A stretch of 64,000 nt of DNA from assembly GCF_000003815.2 (NCBI RefSeq), contig NC_049988.1, forward strand, positions 16,147,778 to 16,211,777, read 5' to 3'. The notes beneath the pieces were generated by a model. The model did not search any database and was not told the origin of the DNA. It saw only the letters and a list, made by a program, of their open reading frames with translations. This stretch comes from Branchiostoma floridae. Its lineage: Eukaryota; Chordata; Leptocardii; Amphioxiformes; Branchiostomatidae. The translations under genes were made by a program, and so were the position numbers. Within the stretch, counting starts at the first letter, position 1; every line of letters begins with the position of its first letter. Positions 47,151 through 57,130 of the stretch are shown here, one piece after another.

Positions 47151-49306
47151 AGTGCTGACCTTCGAACGACAAAGTCATGGTGGGGAGGGGGGCAGGGGCA
47201 ACTTTTGGGCAACTAAGCACAAACTCTTATAGTTCTACTGCTGCATTCGAAACAGTGTATCACTACATTGTAAGATGTTAAGTGCATTTTGAGTTTTGGA
47301 AGACTCGATGTATTTTGAAAACTCTAAAAGATTTTTTTAGGTGAATGTGTCAACGTAAAATAGAGTGTAACAGTCGCCCTCACACTGTTGCTTTGATGCA
47401 TAATGGATAGAATACACCGGTCTATATGCCCACTTTGTTGGAAATGGTAAACACCAGTGCCTGTACACATTATGACATACAGAAAGTACTGATAGCTGTC
47501 ATGATTGTAGTGAGTACTTCACACGCGCACTACCAAATAACAGTCGTTTATTTTGAAACCACACATCGTGGGTTATTTGAAACAAAGGCTATGTTTTGCC
47601 AACGGAAGAAGGGTTATAATGCTAATAATATGCCAATTTAGAGAACTATCTATAATCATCATCGTCATTATCACGAACTATGTGTATGATTTGCAGTTGA
47701 CGCACAGAAGAAACATAATAGAGCTTCAAATATTTCTTATTTATTTTTACATCCTCTATTATTAAGTACCTAGCTTTATATCGGCTTCAATGTGTAACAC
47801 ATCGTAACACACTAGCTTCGCGGGCACGCAGTGCGGCACTGGCAGCTGGTTATATTACACTGCAAGACCTGCCACACCTAACCTTCACACACATTTGACT
47901 GCAAGCGTTGTTTAAAAACTTCTATTGAGGAAGCCCCTACAACATTTGATGGCAATAATCTCCACTCTACGATATTTCTAGGAACTAAGATAATTTGTGG
48001 CGCATCTGTACCCACACCGGTGAAACGTCACTCATGTACAGTGATAACATCCCTGGTCCGACCTTCCGCCATGTGATAATCACCGGCGCCATGATGAGTA
48101 GATAAACATCATAAACAACAATTACGGATGTCAAGGGTCGTCAAATTTGTCTATTGCTCATCCGTCGAATTTCTTACCGAACATTGTACAGTATTAATAC
48201 TTTATTAGAGTATATATATATAAAAACTAGTGTCTCCACACAAACAAGAATGGTGGGATGTCAGGTAAACAGGTTGATTTATCATGATATGGAGTGATGT
48301 GAGTTAAGTGCCACGGCGGTGTGTGGGACACGGCAAAGGCCTTAGTGTTTTTTTCTTAAATTATCACAAGCAAGCTATGTAAACATGTTTACAAGATGCC
48401 ATGGATACAAGGGATGGTTTTTCATCGATAGTATTTACCTGTGCAATATATACATGTACTGTGCCTACCTTGCAATGCTACAAATACCCTTCGTATTTGT
48501 GTAATATGGACTCTGAAATACCAACTGCTTTCTAATGACATGTAACTGTTGACAATTCAGAAGTGACTGGCTTGAATTTGTGACAGTACAAAGAAAATAC
48601 AGATATCATCATATATAAGCAATAACCTTGCGGAACCCATGACGAGTCTTTCCGCTTTCTTTCCTCTGAAGTGACCGACAGAGACTGATGAAACACCTTT
48701 TTCACACCTCACGTGTATGACGTGTGGTGTTTTGGCGGGTTTTTAATGACAGAGTTCCTTTTCCTTCAATCCCCTTCATCAGTCGCGATGCACCACATTA
48801 TCCTTACCTTTCCGGTCGGTTACGTTATTGTTGATCACCGGGGGTGGAGCTAGAGCTCGGTAGGGCTGTGACCTGTGTTATAGCCTCTATGCCAGGCTCT
48901 AGCTACGGCTAACCATCGTAAAGTCAAAGCTACGACTGGCTTTTGATATTGCCGATTTATTTATTTCGTACTTTCTACAATGATACATTATTGTCTAGAG
49001 CACGATGACACCCAGCTAACAACAAAAAGCAAAGAAAAAAAGAAGTTCAGCTGCAGTGTCATAGAAAGTCGTTAGGAGACCCATTAATATAACGTAGTCA
49101 AAAACGAATCTAAAAAATCCATCCACAACTTCTCGAGTTACGCTGTCCACAAACCTACATAACCCACAAACAAACGGCACCGAAAACATAACATTCTTGG
49201 TGATGATGATCAGTAAATAAATCTTGAAAAAAAGTCTGATCAAGACCTATCCACGTGCTAAATATCAAGACAATCGATGTAGGCATTCTGGAGCTAGCCT
49301 GGTCCA
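47151..49306. other. unannotated intergenic stretch
   Basis: I see no supported gene or recognised repeat here. The sequence is AT-rich, and the short open frames have no family resemblance or splice context. The next feature is a CA tract at 49307-49333. Confidence 0.5.
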
Positions 49307-49333
49307 GCACACACACACACACACACACACACA
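49307..49333. repeat. (CA)n microsatellite
   Basis: A pure CA tract lies about 260 bp upstream of the long plus-strand ORF. Confidence 0.9.
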
Positions 49334-49588
49334 AACGCTACGGGAAACATAACCTTCTAGCGAAGGTAAAAACAACGCTAAAACCATCACGCCAGTCGTA
49401 TAGCAAGGCCTGCTGTGGAGGCTAGAGACCCGACGCGTGTTTATGTCTGTCGGCTTCGTCGAACAATGAGCCTTTGTCCGCCCGCGGGTATTGCTATTAC
49501 GGGTTCAGAGGCTACAGCTGACTGGCGCTATTCTGGCACATAATGTTACACGTTACCGTCACAAGCTTCATCGAAAGGTGTGCATAAT

Positions 49589-52500
49589 ATGGGGGTCCTG
49601 GCGACGATTTTCGATGCCGTCATTCTGATTAGTAGCTATCTGGAGTACGTGGTGATATTTGCCATGGGAGCGTACATCTCCTACTTTCTGGCGTACTTCT
49701 TCTCGACTGCGAAGGCTGTAAGGGATCAAGCAGCGACGGAGCCTCCACGCGATCACGAGCAAGGTGGGAGGGCGACAACAAGCGAGGAACAGAGAGGTGC
49801 AGACGGAGGGACAACAAGACGACGTAGGCATAGACGATCGGGAAGGAAGATGGGGAATAAAAACGGGACCGAGTCGAAGCCACCGGTGGAGAGCGTCTCC
49901 CTTCACGGGATGTCGGACACTTCTCCCCGAGAACACGACCCTGAGAACGTCGACGATGTCCTTGCGATAAACACCGATATTATCCCGAGCAAGGACGACG
50001 GAAACCAAGCCAATTTAGAAAAGACGAGAACAACTCTGCAAGATTCTTCTTATAATCCGGATCATAAAGGCGCAGAGTGTCTCAGCAGCGAATTCGAAGA
50101 CATCGCTGGTCAAGCCGAGGAAAGGGGCGTACCACCGGAAACTGCCGACCCGAAGCGAATTTTGCCGGGGATGGCCGAGGGCGAAACGGCCGTGGGAAAC
50201 GACGGAGGAGCCGGAGACAAAGGTGACTCGGCAGGTGGGAACTCAGGTGTGCATAACGCTGCTGATCAGGTGTGCACGGATCGTAGAAGCGTAATAAATT
50301 CTGAACTTTCTGCCTCTGCGAGCAGCGAAGACAACGCAATGCAAGAAAACAGTAAGGGAATTTCTCAAAGCCAGTCGCTAGGTAGTGCTAGCAGGCAGGC
50401 AGACACTGGTCAGGCGCTTAAGGGGAAGCCTAGAGGCGGCGGGCGGAGGAAGGGTAGGAGGCAAAGAACAAACAACAAGTCAGCAATAGGCGTAAGTCAT
50501 GCCAAGAACAATATTATAATCGATGCGACAGGTAAAAAGGGCGCTACCGGCGATCGTAAGCAATTAGGTAGAAAGGGCAGCGTCGAAGGGTTTTCGTCGG
50601 TTGGTATCGAGAACTTAGAGCAGCCAGATTTGAATGATTCGAGTACATCATGTATCAACTCAGATAAAATCAGTGCAGACAGCAGTGCCAAAGTTTACGA
50701 TGTGAACAATAGCGAAGGCAGGCCAGACAATGGCGAGGTTAGAGGTCTCCTCGCTTCAGCAGAGTTTGGGAGTAGAAAAACAGGTGAGACTGATGTCACT
50801 GATAGTGCGCGAGAACCTGCAGACGTGAAAGGGCAAAAGTTAAACGCTCCCGAACCTTCAGCTGATCCAGTGATATCAGGAGAAGCTCAAGGAACCGCCT
50901 CGATGGAGACGCTTCAAGCAGTCACTGAGGCAGCGTCTTGCGACGACGGCGCCGACAACTTGAGACCAAAGCGTGGAACTGAAGACCAGGGAAAGGACGC
51001 AGGTGGCGACACAGTTTCAGTGCGTCTAAGCAGAATGAAAAGTGAAGACAAGAGACGCACCAGAGAGTACACTGGGTGTGGGCAGGGTGTCTGTGAGAAC
51101 GGAGGCGTGAACAACGACCAGACGAGAGCAGACGGCAGCCATACCTTTTCTTGCGGTGACGGAGAGAAAAGAACAAGCTACCAGGCGACAGTGGAAGTGT
51201 CATTCCAAGATGTCAGCCTTGAGCTAGTTTGTAAAGATGTTCACAGCCGTAGCAGCGAAAAATCGGAGGATGATTCGGTCACTACTCTTGAGGTCGACAC
51301 AGAGAGGAAAGGTGGTAGAGACAGCGGGTGTGACGTTGACGTCAGTGACGCCGACGTCACTGTAGCGCCAGGTGAAGGCGACGCTGACGCAAACGCCGAG
51401 AGTTGCGACGATAGGTGTGCCTCAGCTGACAATGACACCGTAGGGTGTCCCAAATTACCTCCGACTGTCAGTCATAATACAAACGACGATAAAGTTTTTG
51501 GCAACGTTTCAGAAACCGTGAACTCGAGATTTTCGTGTTTAGAAGTCGGTTCGTCTTCTGCCACAGCTACGAACGACGAACAAGGACGGCCGAACAGAGA
51601 TAGTGGGGTCGACTTTGGTCTTGACAATTCTCATATCGACGGGTCAGACGTATCCACCGCGCCTGACGAAATAGAGAACAAGGCGTTCAAAATCTCACAG
51701 GACACGACAGCTGACCGTCCTACTCTCTCACCAAACGAGGCTGGCAGCGACAGTCTTACTAAGAACTCAAGGTGGGTCCTACGGAACACCTTTCTAACGA
51801 TGCGGTCAAAACGGAATAATATCAAAACAAAGCAGACCACAGATCCAGAAAGTGTTTCTCCAACTACTGAAACAGAAGGAGATGCTTCCCCTGCTTCCAT
51901 CTCGAACACAGACAGCATAGAACAGCCCCAGAATAGTGCTAGGGACGCAATGACGACAGGAGCCACGAGTTCAAAGGTGACGGCGCGCAAAATTAAACTT
52001 ACGTTAGACCAAGCACTGTGCCCTCCACGACTTAACAGTGATACTAGTGTGCATGTTGATGTATCCGATGTTGATAAAGACAGTCTGAGCAGCCCTGACG
52101 ACATTGAGAAAGTTACAGATGAAAAAGAAAAGGGAAATGTTCAACTTTTGAATGTAGAAAACAAATGTGTCGATGAAAAAGAAGTTGAAAGCGACAATTC
52201 TGATTCAAGCGAGAGCCCAGCAGACGAAAGTGTCGCCTACCATGACGCTGAACAGACTCTAGAGGCCGAAAAGAAAAGTGAAGACGAAAAAGTACTAAAT
52301 GGCATCTGTAAACCTAGCGAGAACACTACAGTTGACAGTAGGACACAGAATGGCGCTGATAAGGTTGTGAATGTAGAAAACAGCAGTACAGAAGAAAAAG
52401 TATTTGAAAACGACAAAGCTGAATCTAGTAATGGAACTGAACAGCTTTCTAATGCTGAAAGCAGCAACGCCAAAGAAAAACTTGGAGAGAATGTAGCAAC

Positions 52501-54010
52501 TGGAACCAAGGACGTTAAAAGAACGGACGACAAGGCTCCTACATCATGTGTAGGGAATGCAGAAAACAGCAGCACAGAAAAAGAAGTATTAGAAAACGAC
52601 AAAGCTGAATCAGGGACCTTGGCTGAATCGCGCGATGACACTGAACAGCTTTCTAATGCCAAAAGCAGCAACGCTGAAGAAAAACTTGGAGAGAACGCAG
52701 TACCCAGTACGGATGACAATGCTGCTACATGTGTAGAGAATGTAGTAACTGGAAGAAAGGACGGTACTAGAATGGACGACAATGCCCCTACATGTGTAGA
52801 GAATGTAGTAACTGGAAGAAAGGACGGTACTAGAATGGACGACAATGCCCCTACATGTGTAGAGAATGTAGTAACTGGAAGAAAGGACGGTACTAGAAGG
52901 GACGACAATGCAGCTACATGTGTAGGGAATGTAAGTAGGTCGCCGGTTGAACCGTCCCGCTCCGTTGTTGACCCCACTCCAGGCGGGGCGATCCGTCAGT
53001 TTACCCAGCGGAATTCCCCCAGCCTATCAGCGCTCGCCTCTGACAACCGGGCCTTCGCGCAGCTGCCGATCTCGTTCCCAGGCACTTCCGGGTACTGGTC
53101 CGATCCCGGGGCGGAGTGTGGCACTGCTAGTCCGTTAGAATTTTCTTCAGTAGATCACCCTGCGCCTTTCCTGGATGACACGTTTGCCGGCATGATGCCG
53201 CTTTACCCGCGCGGGCAGCAGCGGCAGCCCGCAGATTCCCTACGGAGGAGAAGCCTCCGATCCTCCACCAGCGTGGAAGCGGCGCTACGGTACTACGATG
53301 CGCCGGAACGGTCCCGCACCCCTCCCCCTCACTCCATGTACAAGCCGTCTGCGTACTACCGGAGGAGTATGATCGATCTGAGGGAGGGGTACGTCCCCCC
53401 ATCCACGCGTACCGAGGCCAGGAGACGGGAAACAAGACCTAAAGAAGTTGTCAAGACGGAGGTCAAGTCTGCGGAGATTAAGAGAGAGACACCGGTTCTT
53501 AAGCAGGTGCTGCTTGCCTCCACTACGCCACCCTTAAGAAGGCGAAGCGCTGAGGATTTATCGAAGGAGAAGGAGAAACTAGCGGCGAAGATCGCGGCGA
53601 AACAGGAGCCATCTGTGACCACTGGAGAGACGCAGGAGAAAATACACGCCACCAAAGTCATCGTAGAAGACGTAGAACCAGTCGAAGTGGTAGAGAAGCC
53701 GGCCGAAATGCCGGCCGAAGTGACGGAAATAGAAATAGAACCACCCCGATCGGATATAAAGGATACACCGCCCTCCCCACCGCCCCCGACCGTAGTCCAA
53801 CAGTCCCAGAAACCGGACACGATTCCAACAGACACAACAACACCGCCACCACCACCAAAGATCGAAGAAAAACGGCAACAAGAACAACACGAGACGACAA
53901 CAACAACAAAAGATGCTGCCGAGCCAGAAACGAAGGAAGAAGCGAAGGAACTCCCCAGGCGAAGCGTTGTATACACAGGTTGGAAACAAACGTTATTTTC
54001 TGGGTGGTAG
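49589..54010 (+). CDS. 1,473-aa membrane-anchored disordered protein, not recognised
   Basis: This is one uninterrupted plus-strand ORF. I start at ATG 49589 (AATATGG); an in-frame TAA lies at 49541, and an upstream GTG is unlikely to be used. Residues about 2-41 form one hydrophobic segment (VILISSYLEYVVIFAMGAYI, then SYFLAYFF), a signal anchor, followed by a basic cluster RRRRHRRSGRK. Residues about 90-1115 are polar and acidic, rich in S, D, E, N and T. Residues about 1044-1114 contain three and a half copies of a 20-residue repeat with CVENVVTGRKDGTR. The last 350 residues are R/S/P-rich with YKPSAYYRRSMIDLREGY, a charged helix-like EKEKLAAKIAAK stretch and polyproline. It is probably tethered to a membrane with a long cytoplasmic tail. 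CAG|GTTGGA at 53978/53979 could be a splice donor, so the printed C-terminus (YTGWKQTLFSGW) is uncertain. Confidence 0.75.
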   Translation: MGVLATIFDAVILISSYLEYVVIFAMGAYISYFLAYFFSTAKAVRDQAATEPPRDHEQGGRATTSEEQRGADGGTTRRRRHRRSGRKMGNKNGTESKPPVESVSLHGMSDTSPREHDPENVDDVLAINTDIIPSKDDGNQANLEKTRTTLQDSSYNPDHKGAECLSSEFEDIAGQAEERGVPPETADPKRILPGMAEGETAVGNDGGAGDKGDSAGGNSGVHNAADQVCTDRRSVINSELSASASSEDNAMQENSKGISQSQSLGSASRQADTGQALKGKPRGGGRRKGRRQRTNNKSAIGVSHAKNNIIIDATGKKGATGDRKQLGRKGSVEGFSSVGIENLEQPDLNDSSTSCINSDKISADSSAKVYDVNNSEGRPDNGEVRGLLASAEFGSRKTGETDVTDSAREPADVKGQKLNAPEPSADPVISGEAQGTASMETLQAVTEAASCDDGADNLRPKRGTEDQGKDAGGDTVSVRLSRMKSEDKRRTREYTGCGQGVCENGGVNNDQTRADGSHTFSCGDGEKRTSYQATVEVSFQDVSLELVCKDVHSRSSEKSEDDSVTTLEVDTERKGGRDSGCDVDVSDADVTVAPGEGDADANAESCDDRCASADNDTVGCPKLPPTVSHNTNDDKVFGNVSETVNSRFSCLEVGSSSATATNDEQGRPNRDSGVDFGLDNSHIDGSDVSTAPDEIENKAFKISQDTTADRPTLSPNEAGSDSLTKNSRWVLRNTFLTMRSKRNNIKTKQTTDPESVSPTTETEGDASPASISNTDSIEQPQNSARDAMTTGATSSKVTARKIKLTLDQALCPPRLNSDTSVHVDVSDVDKDSLSSPDDIEKVTDEKEKGNVQLLNVENKCVDEKEVESDNSDSSESPADESVAYHDAEQTLEAEKKSEDEKVLNGICKPSENTTVDSRTQNGADKVVNVENSSTEEKVFENDKAESSNGTEQLSNAESSNAKEKLGENVATGTKDVKRTDDKAPTSCVGNAENSSTEKEVLENDKAESGTLAESRDDTEQLSNAKSSNAEEKLGENAVPSTDDNAATCVENVVTGRKDGTRMDDNAPTCVENVVTGRKDGTRMDDNAPTCVENVVTGRKDGTRRDDNAATCVGNVSRSPVEPSRSVVDPTPGGAIRQFTQRNSPSLSALASDNRAFAQLPISFPGTSGYWSDPGAECGTASPLEFSSVDHPAPFLDDTFAGMMPLYPRGQQRQPADSLRRRSLRSSTSVEAALRYYDAPERSRTPPPHSMYKPSAYYRRSMIDLREGYVPPSTRTEARRRETRPKEVVKTEVKSAEIKRETPVLKQVLLASTTPPLRRRSAEDLSKEKEKLAAKIAAKQEPSVTTGETQEKIHATKVIVEDVEPVEVVEKPAEMPAEVTEIEIEPPRSDIKDTPPSPPPPTVVQQSQKPDTIPTDTTTPPPPPKIEEKRQQEQHETTTTTKDAAEPETKEEAKELPRRSVVYTGWKQTLFSGW
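52720..52930 (+). repeat. 60-bp coding minisatellite
   Basis: Units of GAATGTAGTAACTGGAAGAA followed by AGGACGGTACTAGAATGGACGACAATGC and CCCTACATGTGTAGA repeat in frame within the 1,473-aa ORF. The copies are almost identical, differing at a few bases. Just upstream (52360-52720) a longer module of about 60-75 residues is present twice in diverged form (ENSSTE(E/K)..ENDKAES...TEQLSNA). Confidence 0.9.
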
Positions 54011-55396
54011 ATCATAAGGTATTTTTCAGTGTCTGGGTTTGAGGTGAATTGTTGTAGTTGAGCCCCAGGGAGGGATGCTACTGGCATGGTCAGAGTAATG
54101 CGATACGGAGCTAAATGTGGAAGAGCTAGGGCGCGGTGATGCTTGGTGGAACATTTTCAGTCGTTGTCGCTATCCCCGGTTTATGACACACTTACCCATT
54201 GTGACGTCCATAGACAATTGAAACCATTACCCTATACAAAACTGCGCCGAGCACGTACTAAGCGTTAAATTGACCCAATTTGGCTCGAATTTGGCTTCTA
54301 CCGCGTGCCCTCGTCTTTACCTTTTCCGGTGCAGACGTTTAATTCTCGGATTTCTCGGCAAGAACGCATCTTACGACGCTGACCCTGCTATGATATCTTT
54401 GGGACACGACATATCATTGATAAGAATCTAAATTGTAGACAGCTCCAAAATTGCCCATGTTTTGGGGGAGTTGGTTTACAAAAACATGTTCAGGCTGTTT
54501 AGCGTCAGTGACTATGAAGGATGACATTTCGCTATCTGGACGAGACAAATGCTCCCCTTGCGACCGGCTAAAATTGAGAGGTCTCTACTCTCTAATGCAT
54601 CGTCTCATCTTTTATTTATAACGAAGCCAAACGTTCTGAATACCATTCTAATCTCCAAGCAGATGTTGCGATTGAAAATAAGATCGCAACGTATTCTTGT
54701 AGCCTAGCTTTGCCCCTGTGATGGTTCCGTGTCAGCTGACCCTAAAACGTGACCCTTTCCCCACGACATCTGCTTGGAGATGACCACCTTTGCACCGTTT
54801 CTACCAGACTCCGGCCTGACGAAATAGTAATAGTGGACTTTGGCCAAGTAAGGAATGAAAACCTAGTAGAAGTTGATTGGCCTACGACTGGTGAACTGAC
54901 CGACCGGCGGTGAAAGCTGAATAGCAAAATTCCCATAGCAACTCATCTGTCCCTATCTCAGGCCAAATTCTTCACTTTTGTCATCCACCTGACACGTCTG
55001 CTTGGAGAGTAGCATTTCCATTGCATCCCACAGTGATTGCATCCCATCCGACGACAACAACACTGACGTGCGCGCAGTTTTAATATCGTTACTACCCACG
55101 GAACTACGTGGTTAGAATTTCCCCTAGTTCTTAGATACGCACCGCGGAGCCTCTAAATGACGGCACGAGTGTGTAATAATGATATTATCACACCCGTTAG
55201 ACATCGGATCGGTGTGGTTATAGCTGCGTGGGTCCTTCTGAACCTAGCCTTGAAGTCAGCCTCTTTCCATGGCCTTCACAAGATCTCACAAGTGAACTCC
55301 ACAGTTCCATGACGTCAAGGAATTGTTGACACTCTCTCTCTGATTTTGTGTTTACTTCAGGGGGCTCAGTCTAAATTTCTTGGGGCCGTGTTGTCC
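54011..55396. other. region downstream of the long ORF
   Basis: No gene or obvious AATAAA signal close to the ORF was seen. A diverged MITE-like segment lies at 54650-54782 (ends TAATCTCCAAGCAGATGTTG and CATCTGCTTGGAGATGA, without a matching target duplication), and a single end TCTGCTTGGAGAGTA lies near 54995. The rest is unrecognised. Confidence 0.5.
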
Positions 55397-55405
55397 CTGT
55401 AGCCG

Positions 55406-55572
55406 TAATCTCCAAGCAGACTCCCGGTGGCATAAGATAGTATCACAGCTACCCAAGGAGTATAGCTGGCCAAAGGGAGTTCGACGGGTACCGGTAGACG
55501 GCTGACCTCCTCTAGCCGGCTATACACCTTGGTCAGCTTTGACACTACCTTATGCCATCTGCTTGGAGATTA
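55406..55572. mobile_element. MITE family A, copy 3 (167 bp, 9-bp target duplication)
   Basis: The ends are TAATCTCCAAGCAGA and TCTGCTTGGAGATTA. CTGTAGCCG at 55397-55405 and 55573-55581 is a perfect 9-bp direct repeat. The interior (GGCATAAGATAGTATCACAGC, CGGCTATACACCTTGGTCAG) is largely self-complementary. Confidence 0.9.
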
Positions 55573-56843
55573 CTGTAGCCGAGGGACTCGCCTGTGAGAC
55601 CCTGGAAAAAAGCCTGGCTTCCAGGCTAATCTTTACGACGTAGGTGACCCATGGTCATGGCGACCCCACACGTGCGTTGAATTTGGTATTGCCCCTTTAT
55701 CGGTAGAACGTACGGAACTGTTACTGTACAGTACGGTATATTGCCATAACAGAAATAGGTGTCGACCTTTGCTCTTGTGGCCAAACAAAGGCAAAAGAAA
55801 GCAAACTGAAGGGTGTTTCAGACGTTTCATTATGATGTAATGTTTTGTGTCTTCTTGAATTTCTTATATTTCTACTTTTACGTATCTCTCTCTCATATGA
55901 TTAACTTATATGCTCATTACAATATGTCAATATTTACTTACATACTATACCATAACGTAAAAATGAATAGATACATCCTTTATTCATCTGGTATAGAATT
56001 TTTAGTCCTTGATAAGCTGAATGTGTTGGGTTTTGTCTGTCAAAATCAGAAAGTTTCAGAAAGGGCAATTTTCCAAATCTGCAGAGATTAGTTACCAGCG
56101 ACCGATCCCCCAATACATACTCTATTGATAGTGAAAACATCACGTCAGTACAAGTTCAGTACACATTCCATAACTCTTAATCCCCTTCTACTGTTCCTTC
56201 GTTTCGGCTACAGGGCGGGGGAATTGGGGCCACATCTGCTACCGATTTGTCCTGGTGTCACAAAAATTCAGACATGATCGGTCAAAGTCATGGTGGTGAG
56301 GACTCCTGTACATTTCCTTATAACTAAATTGCGGGTACCATGAGTCCATATCTCACTGAATTCGGGGCTGCGGTACGTTGGCGATTCGACAGAGCGGTTA
56401 AAACGAATTTCATCGATGAAAAATGAATTTTTTACGCTTTGTGTGTTTCCTTGTCTTTTTAGTCATACCTGCACGTTTTGCATGGTATGCCCATCAGAAA
56501 GTCAAGCGTAGCACAAATCCTATTTATGACGCAACGTCGCCGTCAATGTGAAGCAGTCCGGTAAAATGCCTAGCTTAGCACATCTCATTTAACGTTGCAA
56601 ATATAATATCTGTCACCTTTAAAATTCATGCCATCGGGTTAAGACTGTTGTTAATAATTTGTGTATATGACGTATAGAAATGATAATTTACGTTTCACAT
56701 TTGGTGCCTTCTTACCTAGAATTAATGACTGGCATTCAAAAGACATCAAATGTATTGTATTACCTGTTAAGTCATGTTAACGTCAGGTTTCAAGTTTGAT
56801 GTCAACCTCCTCTGAAATCGGTATCCTTTTAGAAGACGATACC

Positions 56844-57130
56844 GGTGCAATGGCCTAGTGGGTAGAGTGTTCGCCTTGCATTCGGTAGGTCGTGAGTTCG
56901 ATCCCCGGCCGAGTCATACCAAAGACTCTAAAAATGGTACATGCTGCTTTCTCTGCTTAGCACTCAGCACTAATGAGGAAGAGTATGGAAGTTAAACACA
57001 CATCACTACCAGCGGACCAGCCCCCTGCTGTAGTGGCTTGCACATGTGTGGCCCAAGGGCTTCGAAGTGGGGATGGGCGCCACCCTACGCGTCTGTAGAT
57101 GCATGGGCAAACTTTAACTTTTTTTTTTAT
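56844..57130 (+). mobile_element. tRNA-derived SINE
   Basis: The head contains an A-box-like TGGCCTAGTGGGT (from 56851) and a B-box-like GAGTTCGATCC (about 56894-56904), the internal RNA polymerase III promoter of tRNA genes. The acceptor and T stems do not pair well, so it is not a functional tRNA gene. A central unrelated part and a T-rich 3' end follow. Conserved-looking SINE body: CACTACCAGCGGACCAGCCC. Confidence 0.8.

Noticed and set aside
52237-52977. Antisense 246-codon frame with LSSILVPSFLPVTTFSTHVG repeats
   Set aside because: It is the reverse reading of the 60-bp coding repeat in the plus-strand ORF; its periodicity is explained by that repeat and there is no promoter or splice context.
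56844-56918. A functional tRNA gene
   Set aside because: A and B boxes are present but the acceptor and T stems do not pair; a SINE body and T-rich tail follow.
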